Assembly (NCBI GenBank): GCA_933207985.1 | Contig: OW240916.1 | Span: 84,667,132 to 84,731,131 of the forward strand | Reading direction: 5' to 3' | Origin: Pelobates cultripes | Lineage: Eukaryota > Chordata > Amphibia > Anura > Pelobatidae | DNA length: 64,000 nucleotides | Part shown: piece by piece, positions 22,701 through 35,113 of the stretch | Numbering within the stretch: the first letter of the stretch is position 1 | Layout of the letters: each line of letters begins with the position of its first letter | Made by a program: the position numbers and the translations under genes | The notes under the pieces: model-generated | Database searches by the model: none | Told to the model about the DNA's origin: nothing | Seen by the model: only the letters and a program-made list of their open reading frames with translations

Positions 22701-25700
22701 CAGCAACTTTGTAAAAGTCACCAGTCATTGGTCAGATAGACTAACATAATCGAACAGTAGTTAAACATTCTGAGACCGTTTGTATAGACTGACTTAAATA
22801 CTGGTTAGATCCGTTAGAATACCAAAACCTGGACAGCAAACCCTGTTAGTCATTTAAAAATTAAATAAAACCTATGGGGTTAATTAGTACATTGGAGATT
22901 TTATACCTCGCTTGTGTCCCCACTCACCAGAAACCTTTGTTCCAAATAAATTGGAATTGTCAGATTTAACTTGGCATATTAAATATAAACACATGCATGT
23001 ATTAAGTGGCAGTCATCATCATATACATTATCAAGTGTAACTGGGATCATAACCAAAAGTTCAGATTGTAAAATTGCCATAGGGGGGAAAAAACCCTAAG
23101 TGCATCTCATTCTTCTACTGAATTAGGACATTTATGTGTGGGTTACATATTTAATCCTGCAATTTGGATTATCTCCAAATTGCGATTAAGTACACTACTA
23201 TAAATGTGTTTAAGCTGAACTGTACTTTGCATGAGGAAAAATTATCAAAAGCAAAAAAGATGACATGAAAAAAGTTTCAATTCTGCCTTGTGCAATAATA
23301 CAGTACAACAATCTCACATGTTCTGGTAACCCTAACAAAACCCTTTTCACTTATGTCTCACATCATATTGCTTGTGATCGATTATTCATATAAACTACTT
23401 TTTCTAATCTTGACTATAATGGGATTGGTTTTAGAGTGTTAAATCTTTAGCTAATTAAAGGACCACTCTAGGCACCCAGACCACTTCAGCTTAATGAAGT
23501 GGTCTGGGTGCCAGGTCCAGCTAGGGTTAACCCATTTTTTTTATAAACATAGTTTCAGTGAAACTGCTATGTTTATAAATAGGTTAATCCAGCCTCTAAA
23601 GCCTCTAGTGGCTGTCTCGTTGACAGCCACTAGAGGCGTTTGCGTGCTTCTCACTGTGAAAATCAGTGAGAAGATGCAAGCGTCCATAGGAAAGCATTGT
23701 GAATGCTTTCCTATGAGACTGGCTGGCGCTCCTGCCGCGCATGCACATTCAGCCGAAGAGGAGAGCTCTCCGCCCCGCACTGGAAAAAAGGTAAGATTTA
23801 ACCCTTTCCTCTCCATCCAGCCCGGCAGGAGGGGGACCCTGAGGGTGGGGGCGCTATAGTATGTTTTCCTGGCACTATAGTGGTCCTTTAATAAAGTGTT
23901 GTGTAAATAGACATTTTTAATGTTTCAATCTTCCTCACTAGTGCTTCTCCTCTTCTTCAGAAATAAAGGGACGTGACAGTCACCAACTTTATCTGAATGA
24001 CACAGTTTTGGTGTATAGATTATACAGTCCTAGTTGCACCTACCTGAAAGTAACGTGTACAACCTTCCTAAACACATCCTGTAAAGTGAGATCTAGTTTT
24101 TACACTTTTTTTTTTTTTTTTTTATTCTTTATTTTTGCTGTGCCAGAAATAACAAAACATGTTTATGATGCCACGACTGCAATAACAAGCAAGGTAGTAT
24201 CGTACAATATAAGACAGTTGCATGGCAAACAGAGTGAGTTAGCACACATTTTTTTTGGTTAGCAAAACAGTTAGGTTTAACGTGCCTAAGCAAATTACTG
24301 TATATAGATAGTCGGCAGATAGTGTATCTAAAACAGATATTCTCAAGGTTTAAGATAGAGACATGCATATATCAACATGAATTTTAAACAGGGAAATTTC
24401 CCAGGGAGGCTCCTGGCTAGTTGCATGTGGTAAAAAGTGTGCCAGGGGTGATACCAGAGATTAGGAAAAAGATGCTGGAGTGTAGTGTCACAGGAGTTCA
24501 AGGGTGTATGAGAGTTGTGTCACAGAAGGGCAACAGCTCGTCTTTATGCAGTCCTGGCACCTGTATCAGCCTTTGCCGGATAGTGGTATTGCATTGTCCT
24601 GTGGTTTTAAGAGGAACGGTGGTCCTCTGAGTCTCTGTGTGCGCCCACAGGTTGTTCCTTGTGACCAGATTGGGGTTATTCCTGGCACTGCAGTTCGTTG
24701 ATGGGTCTCCGTGATGGGCCGCGGTGCGACCCTCTTGGTAGCTTTCCTGCACCGGATCGGTGGGCTCTTCGCGGTTCGCTGCCATTTTGGGGGGCCTGCG
24801 TTCTGCTGGAGCCACAGGCTGCTGCTTGGTGTGTGTTTGCCGTGGTGTAGAGCAGCTACCCGGTTGTTTGAAGGAGGGGTGCTGCATCCTGCTCTCCACT
24901 CTCTGCCAGAAATCTTCAAAGATTTTGTCCAGTCTGGACAGGACATCTTGCCTTTCCCCCGTGTTGCTCGGGATCCTCGTGGCAGCCGCCATCTTAGGTA
25001 AGTCGTCGGGTTGTGTGTGAGCTGGCATGGCTTCACCCCATGGTTCTGTGCTAACAGGGCAGCCTCCCAGGGGTGGACCGGGATCACCCACACCGGTCCA
25101 GAGAGGGGGGAAACGGGGCATCTGTTTTCCAGTAAGTGCCGTCGTGTAGCACCAGACCGGGAGATCGGCCGCTTCTCCCGCCCAGTGCAACCTAGGCCGC
25201 ATGTTCCGAGACGTGCCACAGATGGGCTCACGTCGAATCTTTGGGCCTTGCAGTGTTTCTCAGCTGGAGCAAGTAGTAGGTGAGGTCCTGGATTCGACCT
25301 AAATCAAGCTGGGTTAGGCAAAAGTTTGCTTATTAGTCGGCATAGAGGAGGAGCTCCCTCAATACACGTCTCTCCTCCATGCCTGTCAGGCCCCGCCCAG
25401 TTTTTACACTTTCTTTATTGCAAATTCAGTTTAATTTAGAATATCATATCTCCTGCACTCTTAATAGCTGCTATACTTTTCAGGAGCCTCCTGTATATGG
25501 TTCAAGTTACACTAAAGAGCAGGCGATACATATTTTTAAAGCAAGTTGACATTTTATTGAAAATCTTTTTTTTTTTTTTTTAAATGCAGGCTGTGTGTCA
25601 CCAAGAGATGCTTGGACAAAACCAAAAGTGACTTAACTTCTAAATGGCAGATAATTGAAGACACTCTTACTCACACTCTCACTCACTCACGGTGTCCCTT

Positions 25701-28174
25701 TAGTGAAACCATAATAAATGATATCCCTATACATTTGATCATGATAAAATCACCAAGGTATATTTGTTGCCTATCACTCTGTAAATACATATTTTATGTT
25801 GATTATGAAGAACTATTGTGCATATTCCAGGTGACACAAGCAACCATATTGTCAGAATTGATTAAAGAAACACTATATAGTGTTAAAGGTCCACTTTAGG
25901 CACCCAGACCACTTCAGCTCAATGAAGTGGTCTGGGTGCCAGGTCCCTCTAGTTTTAACCCTGCAGCTGAAAACGTAGCAGTTTCAGAGAAACTGCTATG
26001 TTTACACTAAATGTTAATCCAGCCTCTAGGGGCTATCTCACTGACAGCCACTAGAGGCCGCTTCTGCAATTCTCACTGTGAAAATCAGTGAGAAGACGCT
26101 GGATGTCCATAGGAAAGCATTGATTGTGCGCGGCTCTTGCTGCGCATTCGGAGCTGATGTCAGGAGAGGGAGTAGAGTTTCACAGCGCAGAGGGAGCCCG
26201 GCGCTGGAGAAAGGTAAGTGATTGAAGGGGTTTTAACCCCTTCAGCCCAGTGGGGGGGGGGTGGGACCTACTGACATTATAGTACCAGGAAAACAAGTTT
26301 ATACTGAATCCCTAATACTATAGTGTCCAAGTCTATATTTAGTTTCAGGCCCCCCCTGTTATCCTATAAAAAAAGGTGTTGTTTACATTTTTTTCCAGTG
26401 CCAAGAATGCTACTGTGTCGCTACATCTCCCATGATGTCATCCTGGAGTCGTTGCTTACTTGATAACTGTCCCATTCATAGGGGAGGGAGCATTGGGTGA
26501 CAAGATGTGTGTGTGTGTGTGTGTGTGTGTGAAGGGCGAGCACAGTGCGCTCGTCTATTTAAATGCTTCTCATAGGGAAGCATTAAATTCAAAGCTTCTT
26601 ATGAGCTTTATTGTTGACTTTTAATGTCCTCACTGCAGAGGAAGCCATTTATTAGAGGTAAGATTAACCCTGCAATGTGAACATTGCACCCAGACCACTT
26701 CATTGAGATTAAGTGGTCTGGATGACTTTAGTGGTCCTTTCAAAGTCTCATTGTAAAAAATGTAATAATCCCTTTTAGGGAATTTAATCTGTCAATCTTT
26801 TTATCCATAATGTGATTTAACCAAGTCCTTATCTCTTTCAGAATGGAGGAACGCCTTTACTGTATGCAGTGCGAGGAAATCATGTGAAATGTGTGGAAGT
26901 TTTGATAGGTACATAAAAATTTTTTTAATTGTGATCTATGATTAATCTTGAGATTTTTTTTGATCAGTATTCTAATCTTGTGACCAATTGAAATGCTGCC
27001 AAGGCTAGATCTCTTATGCGGGTATTTGTTCTCTGCATACAAGTATATGGGTTATTTTAGAAAGTTGTAGCTTCAGATAGTAATTTATTAACACCTGTCC
27101 TGCACTGATAACTGTTAAGAAGCAACTATGTAAAGTGTTTTTTTTTTTTTTTTTGGACAGATTTGTATTCAGGATGTTTTTCATCGGTCTGTGTATGATT
27201 AGTAGAGTGTTGGCAATATCTCAGTGTGAGGGCTGTTTTTAAGTAAAACCAACCAATCAACCCTGAGCATCTGATGCATGCTTCTGTTAAAGAAACACTC
27301 CACTCCTAGGCCATGCATTTTTTTTTCCCCAAAAAATTATTTTAGGCCTAGTTTAAAGAAGGGGAGAAGCCCACTACTTACACTTTTTCCTTTCGATGTG
27401 TAATGTTACATTTTTGCCCAAATAATACAATTTTATGCAGGGGCGTACTAAGGAGGGAGATGTGGGGAGGGGGAGTAGATCTGTAGGTGAGTCTGGGGTA
27501 CAGATGGTCCTATCAAGAACCATTATTGCTTTTGCAATAAACACACAAAGCAGGTGGAATAGGAATGTGTATTAATAAATGCTAAATATTACTCTATACC
27601 CGATACATTCGTAAATAGTTATTTTTCCCCAAAATGGATAGCGCACACACAGAATACAGAGCATATAATGCTCCATTAATTAAGTGTTTCACACACAAAT
27701 ATTGTAGCCTTCATAAGTATCTTCTAATAAACTAAAACCAAGAAACAAAATTCACAGTGTGACAAAGGATCAAATGTAACACCAAATGGGAAAACTACCA
27801 AAATGCACGTATAGCATTCATTGCTTCCCTGTCTGTAGTAACTGGGAATATTAAAGCAACGTATTACTCCATAAATATATATTAAGTCCCAATCAGCCAT
27901 CAGCTGACTACTAGTGCTTCTTAGAACTACATCCAGTTAGTTACTAAAACGGGTATTGACCAAGGAATTGGATATTTTTAGGCAAAAATAGCAGTACTGG
28001 TTAAATTGCTAATCTCCATTATTTTCCTATAATTATTGGTTTAATAGACCGCTTATCAATATTTAATATGTTGGACAAACCTTTTGTTATTTCTGACATC
28101 AGGGCAGGCACAGATAACCACTTACTGGCACATCCTTTCAGAGTAGGATCTGTTGAGGTATATGTGTCTTTTAT

Positions 28175-28267
<93 letters not shown>

Positions 28268-30005
28268 ATTTTTTTTTTTTTTTTTTAACAAGAAATGAAT
28301 TGATATTTATAGTAGTCTACACTTAATACTCTATATTGTCTGTAATATATATGAAAATGCATTAACTGGGTTTTGTATACAAACAGAACACGGGGCTGAT
28401 ATAACTATGGAAGCAGATTCAGGATATACACCCATGGATCTCGCTGTGGCGCTAGGTCATAAAAAAGGTACATCATCAAATGCATGTCTCCCTGGAAATG
28501 TTAGTCGTGTCATGAAATACTGTGGTAATCTAATGTAAGCAAAGATGATCCATAAGGAGTCCCAATAGGATCCTTGGTCTTGGTAGCATCTAGGTGTGGT
28601 ACACATCTTGGCACCCTTGGAACAATTTGATTTAGGAACAGCAGCATGCCACACTCGTCTAGTTAATTTTCATACACATGTTCTGTAAGAGAACATAGGA
28701 CAAGTGCGACACAGGAAATGCCTTACTGTCAACACCATAGGTCCACAAAATACATTGTAGAACTTCAACTCTTATGATCATTTACCAGCCTTATTGCCAC
28801 CAGGGGAGTTGTAGTTGCACAGTAGCAACATCTTGGCACCAGTGATAAGGTGAACATAGTTATGATTTGGGATCATGGGGCTAATGGATTGGCTGGTTTT
28901 AGAGTTCGAGAAATATGGCTTGGCAGAAATGATTTGGGTGAATCTGAAAATGTGAATTTGAAGAATTCTATTGGTGAAGTCAAATGAAATATATTTGCTA
29001 CTAGTTTCCCTATTTAGCTTTATAACATCTTAAAGCAAATAATTTAGCAAGGGTAACCGTACAGATATCTTAGCTATAATATTATAGTTAGTAAGAGTTT
29101 TGCTATTTAAAATATATGAAGACTTGAGGGTACAATAAAAATAGGGATGGTCTTGGAAGCAAAGTGTGTTGTGTGTGTTTTTTTTTTTTTTTTGTCTCTT
29201 AACCCCTTAAGGACACAACTTCTGGAATAAAAGGGAATCATGATGGAATATTTCTGTCATGTGTCCTTAAGGGGTTAAAATATTCTATTAAACCTAAATA
29301 TAGACCTATAAAAATGTAATAATCCATTACACTTTATAACAGGGTTTATAAGATTAAAGTATACTTGAAATATAAATAAAATCGAATAACATAACCTCTT
29401 GAACAAGTAAACCTCTGTAATGATAAAATGGAGCAGCATCTCTACATACAAAATTCTCTTCTGACAGTGAATTGAGCAGTGAAATTGCAGGGGAATGATC
29501 TATACACTAAAACTGCTTTATTTAGCTAAAGTAATTTAGGTGACTATAGTGTTCCTTTAACCTAGGTCAAAATGGTGTTCTAAAGTCTGATCACCATATT
29601 CACTGAGTATGGGTAAGAGGTCTTTTATTAACGAAACATTGTATGAAAAACAATGTTCCATTTTCTAACAACTTGTCAGTTTGCAAAATCTCTTAAAGAC
29701 AAAGTACGCGGTTTAAGAAATGCAACTTTTTATTCTTAACACTTGTAATATTTGCATATGTCCATAACAATATATTATCAGTTGTGGTGCTGTTTAAGAG
29801 AGATCAATAAAATGACACAGCAGAGAGGGGAATGAAATGGGGAAGGATATCAACTGTGGGAAGAAACAAAGTAATTGAACTATGAATTGGGGCACCCAGC
29901 AGGGGTTTTAATATATTCTGTCTCTGTGTAATTATTGTCAATTTTTCTGCAGTTCAACAGGTCATCGAAAATCATATTCTGAAACTTTTCAAGAGCAAAG
30001 CGTGA
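19684..30005 (+). CDS. rfxank: RFXANK, ankyrin subunit of RFX complex (3' six coding exons)
   Basis: RFXANK joins RFX5 and RFXAP to form the nuclear RFX complex that binds the X box of MHC class II promoters and permits CIITA recruitment. Exons 19684-19749, 21247-21347, 22472-22597, 26842-26908, 28387-28467 and 29953-30005 join in frame to 164 residues: the whole ankyrin domain and C-terminus. The ankyrin units start near [49 protein letters not shown] and [24 protein letters not shown] and DVI-type VDINIYDW favour RFXANK over its paralog ANKRA2, which has a different stretch there as I recall. The acidic N-terminal ~90-100 residues are missing: the first visible exon begins in phase 1 and its partner must be in the gap. 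It converges on NR2C2AP. Confidence 0.93.
19895..19931. mobile_element. hAT-like element right-end fragment
   Basis: CTCTTAATCCGGCCCTGA is the terminal repeat of the family at 2438-6703; no partner end is seen nearby. Confidence 0.45.
20083..20493. mobile_element. TTAA-flanked MITE, family 1
   Basis: TTAA ends; left AGGACCACTATAGTGCC, right GGTGCCTAGAGTGGTCCT. Subterminal hairpin CCAGACCACTTCATTAAGCT / GAAGTGGTCTGG. In RFXANK intron. Confidence 0.88.
21247..21347 (+). CDS. rfxank: RFXANK exon: [13 protein letters not shown]
   Basis: 101 bp, acceptor TTATTTTCAG, donor GTAAAA, phase 1 to 0. Encodes [20 protein letters not shown], a canonical ankyrin unit. Confidence 0.92.
21348..22471. other. 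RFXANK intron, no features
   Basis: No repeat or exon recognised. Confidence 0.45.
22472..22597 (+). CDS. rfxank: RFXANK exon: [19 protein letters not shown]
   Basis: 126 bp, exactly 42 codons, acceptor TTTTCCATTAG, donor GTAGGA. Encodes [19 protein letters not shown], the segment most diagnostic of RFXANK. Confidence 0.93.
23455..23891. mobile_element. TTAA-flanked MITE, family 1
   Basis: TTAA ends at 23455 and 23888. Opposite orientation to 20083-20493 (the CCAGACCACTTC hairpin is at the left). In RFXANK intron. Confidence 0.88.
24095..25412 (-). mobile_element. L1-like insertion with 14 bp TSD, internally deleted
   Basis: The 14 bp AGTTTTTACACTTT flanks both sides (24095-24108 and 25399-25412). 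On the minus strand the insert starts with G-rich GGGCGGGGCCTGAC and ends in AATAAAGAATAAAAA and poly(A), the marks of target-primed reverse transcription. At ~1.3 kb it is far too short for a full LINE, yet has a G-rich 5' start, an open frame (24498-25202) and a 3' UTR, with no reverse transcriptase. In RFXANK intron. Confidence 0.82.
24498..25202 (-). pseudogene. Open frame in L1-like insertion, ORF1-like
   Basis: 234 codons, Q/T/P-rich with a short helical-looking [20 protein letters not shown] segment of the sort found near the start of amphibian L1 ORF1. No RNA-binding or catalytic motif can be seen. It may be the 5' part of ORF1 fused to 3' UTR by internal deletion. A second overlapping frame is present. 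Assignment tentative. Confidence 0.45.
25883..26330. mobile_element. TTAA MITE, family 1 (right end decayed)
   Basis: TTAA at 25883 then AGGTCCACTTTAGGCACC and the CCAGACCACTTC hairpin; right end ATACTATAGTGTCC without clear TTAA. A further partial copy (CACCCAGACCACTTCATTGA ... TAGTGGTCCTTT) lies at 26655-26745. Confidence 0.75.
26508..26531. repeat. (GT)n microsatellite
   Basis: About twelve GT units in an RFXANK intron. Confidence 0.9.
26842..26908 (+). CDS. rfxank: RFXANK exon: [14 protein letters not shown]
   Basis: 67 bp, acceptor CTCTTTCAG, donor GTACAT, phase 0 to 1. Encodes [20 protein letters not shown]. Confidence 0.92.
28177..28263. repeat. (AT)n microsatellite, ~43 units
   Basis: Nearly perfect AT dinucleotide run in the RFXANK intron before the exon at 28387, followed by poly(T). 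A shorter (AT)n lies at 30367-30392. Confidence 0.95.
28387..28467 (+). CDS. rfxank: RFXANK exon: [13 protein letters not shown]
   Basis: 81 bp, acceptor TACAAACAG, donor GTACAT, phases 1 and 1. Encodes [20 protein letters not shown]. Confidence 0.92.
29199..29278. mobile_element. 80 bp piggyBac-like mini-MITE
   Basis: TTAA target site at both ends enclosing CCCCTTAAGGACACA and its inverse TGTGTCCTTAAGGGG, a perfect ~15 bp terminal repeat starting with CCC as in piggyBac elements. Only ~45 bp lie between. In RFXANK's last intron. Confidence 0.85.
29953..30005 (+). CDS. rfxank: RFXANK terminal coding exon
   Basis: Acceptor TTTTTCTGCAG; encodes [17 protein letters not shown] and TGA at 30003-30005. 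The frog tail is a few residues shorter than the human one as I recall it. Confidence 0.92.
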
Positions 30006-30361
30006 TGGATGAACCAGAAAGGAGGCAATGACTAGGACTATTTCAGATGAAAGTTGTCACAGTGAGCTGCAGACAGACTTGCTGTAATTGCACAGTATTA
30101 TAAAACAGCAGAGCCAATTATTTGGTGTTCCTTTCAATGGTAGTGAATGAGTTCTGCTGGAAAAGTAGTGTAAATTGATATTTTCTTAAAATACAAATAT
30201 TCCAATCGCAGGAGTTGATACGCCACTGCACTGACTTTTTATGTGTAAACTATTCCTTGGATGGGGGACCGTTGACTTAGACTGCTGTGAAAAGCCTTAC
30301 TGAAATCTGAACATTCTTAACTAGATTTATAGATTATATTGTTTCATATCAAGGGTAATTG

Positions 30362-30411
<50 letters not shown>

Positions 30412-31201
30412 CTACACCACCTTTCTTCCTTATCATTTGAATAATATTTTTTTTATCGTGCGGTTTAAATATAAATACAGACATACACACAAAAAACAAT
30501 CAGAATACTTTTGGAATTAAATACTACCAGGCTTGTCCTATACTGTAACATTTTTAAATGTCTTGCAACGCTGTAAACATTGGGAGGAGGGGGGTTAATT
30601 TGGATTTAGAGGTAAAAATCTCACATGCTAAAATGAAAAGGAACTGGAGACAAATTTCCTATCTGCATTTGGAGGAACTCAAAAGAAAATGCCAGGATCA
30701 ATTCCAGTAGGGCCACGTGTTGAGCGAACAAAACCATTTTAGAATATTTCCTTTGCTAGGATAATACTGGTGAGTAAGACATCACATTGTGACAGAACGG
30801 GACCAATAGCAGCAATGCCCACAAGAGCCATAATTCTGGATTATCATGAAATCTGGTGGACCCAGCTGTGCAGGGTAAAACTGTCTTGAGAGGCAAAAAA
30901 AAAGTGAATGTTAGCATTTGGAAACAGTTCAGGTGACCCCCTCAGCACCTACTGCCTACCAGGCATAATGTCTCAGACTTTTTGGAGGGAGCATTTGTTC
31001 TGTCCTCCTCCCTTTGGATACACCTCCTCCAGGAGTGCATTTTATCAAACTGATTTAACCACCTCGCACTTGCTTAGGAGACTGGAGCATGAGCAGCAAG
31101 CTGCACATAAAATCGGGAGCTCTACAATATTACTATTCAAGAGTACTTTAGCAACCTGCGTATTAAAGTCCTGTTAGTAAAGTAATGCAGACCAATTGTA
31201 C
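30006..31201. other. RFXANK 3' UTR and flank
   Basis: Sequence after the stop; no canonical AATAAA appears within the first ~1 kb, so the cleavage site is undetermined. AT and T runs at 30367-30410. Confidence 0.45.
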
Positions 31202-31725
31202 TTAAAGGGACACTCCAGGCACCCAGACCACTTCTGCCCATTGGAGTGGTCTAGGTGCCAACTCCCACTAACCTTAACCCTGCAACTGTAATTTTTGCAG
31301 TTTTCATAAACTGCAATGTCTAGAAGACAGCCACTAGAGGGCACTTCTGGGTTTATAGCACACATTTTCTGTGCTATAGCATCGCTGGACGTCCTCACAC
31401 TATGTGAGGACTTCCAGCGTTGCTGAAATCCCCATAGGAAAGCATTGAAAGCATTTTCAATGCTTTCATATGGGGAGGTCTAATGCCGCGCATGTGCATT
31501 AGGTCTCCCCCGTCACCGGCTGTGCATGCGCAGTAAGACTCCACCGCCGGATGACGTCGGAGGGGGAGGAGCGTGGGTGGACCCTGATACATTGGCGCTG
31601 GATACAGGTAAGTCAGCGAAGGGGTTTTAACCCCTTCAGCAACTTGGGATGGGGGGTGGAAGGGAGAGGGGACCTGCAGTGCCAGGAAAATGGTTTGTTT
31701 TCCTGTCACTGGAGAGTCCCTTTAA
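31202..31725. mobile_element. TTAA-flanked MITE, family 1 relative
   Basis: TTAA ends; AGGGACACTCCAGGCACCCA at left, CACTGGAGAGTCCCT at right. Confidence 0.85.
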
Positions 31726-33878
31726 ATAGAACAAGAGCAATAAAATAATGAAGGAAGGGGAATGTAGTACACATATACACTGGAGTACAGGATGGAGTGC
31801 AGTACAAAGTAGAATAACCCAGATTCCTCCTCAGTATTTCATGTATTATTAGTGGGTTCTGCTCTTAGACTCTGTAAGATATATTTTACTGCTTTTCTGG
31901 AACTCCACATTATCTTATCTTTTTCTCCCAGCAAAGTGCACTGTTTCTTGGTCATGCATAATTTATTTTATTTTTTGAGAGGTGGGGTGGGGGTGGGCTG
32001 TGACTTTTGCTTTTATTTTGAGGAAGTATTCATTGCCATTAACCAGTATCAAAAGTAATTCTTCTCGTAGACCGTTTATACAGTACCTGTTAATTCAAAA
32101 AGGTAGTCAGTTACTGGCCATCCGTCATATTTAACGGCCACTTATGGAAATGTGTTTGGTGGTTGTTTGAATTTTTTTTTAAATTTATTTTTTTTTGTAG
32201 CCATTTTTACAGAATAGATATACTTTTTTTAAATAATGCACCTGACCATTTTTCTTCTGCTGTTGGGACTATTTGTCATTCACTAAGCTTTGTACTTTTG
32301 TCTGTCTCATGTAGAGTTATTTGTGGAACTAGTGCCACACTTACTGTTGCTCTGTGACTGACTAATATAACCCAAACCGATTACAGCTCTATATGTGACA
32401 GCCCAATAGATATATATTTCCTTTTCAGTAATGGGGTATGGCAGCTCTACAATAACGTAAAGTTTTCTCCCATCACTTCATTGGACACTAATTAAAATCA
32501 CTGATTATGACCCCGGCCTGATCTGATCCAATTTCTCATAAAAAGCACACTCAAAGGTGGAGATGACCGTGCTGAATTAATAATTCATCATGGCAGTAGT
32601 AGGATAGGTTATGTTCAAGCTATAATTAAGTATGGTAGCCTAAAACCCACCACAAGAAAGAACTGCTGAAGAATTTATTAATATGCAAAGGCATGAAACC
32701 AAAAGCTCTCTTAGGTTGAAGGGGCTAGAAGGACCGCTCTTCCAAACCTAGCCGCTGCCAAAAATCACATCTTTAACATCTAGGGCCCAGGCGATAATCT
32801 CTGATAAACATGTTCTCCACTGACATTGTAGCTGCCCAGCAAGTCTGGTCTGGCTGGATGTGTGCCACAGCTGCCTAGGATGCAGACAATGAACTAGTGC
32901 CAGGGGTAGGCAACCTTCGGCACTCCAGATGTTGTGGACTACATTCCCCATAATGCTCTTACACTTTTGCCTTAGTTTTGTCTTGAATTAATAACACAAA
33001 TCTTAAGTATTTGTTCCAGCCACCAATTCTTTGGTTGGTAGACACCTGAAAATATCACAGGGAATGCAGAATACTGTCTGTCTCTGATGAAGGAGATGGA
33101 AAGGATGCTGGTAAATGTATCTCTTGGTTTAAGTGGAAGTTGGAAATCACTTTGGGCCTGAACTTTGGTACAGTCCTTAGAAAAACTTTATCCTGATGAA
33201 AAAATATGAAGAGTAGTTACACTGATGAGGCCCCCAGTTCCAATAGTCTTATCTTAGAAGTAACTATCCCATTAAAACAGGTTTTAAAGCCAGGGTCATA
33301 ATGGGAATTTGTTTCTAGAGTTTAATTGATCACAGTGTGAAGCTGATAGATGAGAGGAAAGAGAGGTAGATTTCAAGGCTGAATGGATCTGTAAAACTGC
33401 TGGCTGGAGCTTGGTGACATCAGCTTCCAAAGCCCAACGAAAACCTGAGAGACTGGACATTTGGATTGTCAAGTTATTTGGCCTCAAGCCCCATCTTTGA
33501 GAAAACTGAGGAAATTTCTAGATGAAACAGACACTGAAGAAATGTTGTGCTGCATAAACTAATCAGAGAAAATGTCCCAGACAAAGTACAGACTCCGTAG
33601 TAGAGGAAACCAAGGCCACAAGTTATCAATTCTCCACAGCATTGGATCTTTCAGGGATGCTACATTACCCACTGTCAAAGTTGTGTCTTTTCCCAGTTTA
33701 ACAACTGCTGCAAATACTTAAGGTGTGAAAAACCCACGAAAACACCTTGGAAAGCCATTCTTCTTGCAACAACTTTTATTTTTTTATTTTTTGGGGGGGG
33801 GTTTCAAGCTGGGGGGAAAGGTGCTTGTTTCTTTTTATAAATTAATAAAACTTTGCTCTCAGGACTCTGAAACCATAT
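31726..33878. other. RFXANK-NR2C2AP intergenic, mostly unannotated
   Basis: No gene. At ~32897-32960 lies CAGGGGTAGGCAACCTTCGG followed by a CATTCCCCATAATGCT block, the end of a common vertebrate hAT-derived MITE. Otherwise unremarkable. Confidence 0.5.
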
Positions 33879-34348
33879 TGTAGTGGAGCACCCTGTACCC
33901 CGGCCGGGTACCTCCACCAAGTCTGCTTCCTCGTAGCTATCAGGGACCCTGGAGCACTTAAGACCCAGTCGCCGAGGCTTGACTGGATCACTGAGGGCCT
34001 TTTCCACCCTGGACCAAACACCAGATGACACTTGGTGAAGGTTAAAACAACAACTAACTTTATAGTTAATCCCCCAACAGCCTCATTTACATACAATGGT
34101 GCATAAAGCACTATAGTACAAGGTAGGGTGGGGTCAGACAATGGCAAGGGCTGATGGGAGATTGAGGAATGACAGGGCAACTAGTTTAAACTGGTCTGGC
34201 AGTGTCCCTGGGACAACACCCTGCTGGGAAAAGGCACATACAAGCAATACATTTAACATACCCTGCACCAATACTGGGTGCAGGGTGACCAAAAACACCC
34301 ACACATAGTGTCTGTATTCCATTCCCAGTGATGGAGACTACTGTCACA
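33879..34348. mobile_element. Solo LTR with 5 bp TSD
   Basis: 470 bp beginning TGTAGTGGAG and ending TACTGTCACA (TG...CA), with CATAT directly on both sides (33874-33878 and 34349-34353). Size, termini and 5 bp duplication fit a solo LTR left by recombination. Family and orientation not determined; no coding region. Confidence 0.7.
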
Positions 34349-34429
34349 CATATAAATAAATATTACAGCTCTACCATAAACCCAGGAACCAGCAAACTGG
34401 ATATTTTAACCCCTTCATTAGTGCACCTG

Positions 34430-34640
34430 CAGTCTTTGTCAGCTTTGCTGCCCCCAAGAGGATCTCTCTTTACAGGAAGTGTTTAGTAATGCTGTGCAAG
34501 TCACATGCAGGGAGGTGTGACTAGGTCTGCATAAACAAAGTTAACTCCTAAATGGTAGAGAATTGAGCAGTGAGACTGCAGCAGGCATAATCTATGCACC
34601 AACACTGCTTCATTAGTGCCTATAGTATCCCTTTTAAGAT
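34430..34640. mobile_element. TTAA MITE fragment
   Basis: Ends in TGCCTATAGTATCCCTTTTA with upstream block GAGAATTGAGCAGTGAGACTG also found near 29465-29560. Decayed. Confidence 0.5.
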
Positions 34641-35113
34641 TTCACTTTAGGTATCTACAGACTTGTGCACAAATCTTTTTCATCTTTGATAATTGAATCC
34701 AATTCATATTAATCTACGCCCAAACAAGCCACTATGTCTGGGATTTACGTGACATCTATTTGTTCGGGCATAGATTGACAGGAGTTTGATTAATTTGTTG
34801 CAGGTGAAAATGCTTTGTGCTCAAGTTTAGATTTCAGTTAGGAGTTTATTGAATAACCCTGTATGGATGTATTCACTAAACACAGAATTGTAGTGAATTG
34901 AAATTTAATTTGCTAAATTTATGCAAAAATTAGCTGAACTGGAAAACTGCTTGGCTGTTTTGACAGCTAGGAGTTTATTGAATAAACAACAAATTGTCCC
35001 GAGACTCTTAACGTTTCTCCAGTGATACTTTTTTCAGCCAGAGTGGAAGAGCTTTATTAGCCAATCCTGGCCCCTTCTTTAACTTACGCCTTTAGAGAAT
35101 CACTGGGTATAGG

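Noticed and set aside
28068..28268. Frame ending in Tyr-Ile repeats
   Set aside because: Translation of the (AT)n microsatellite.
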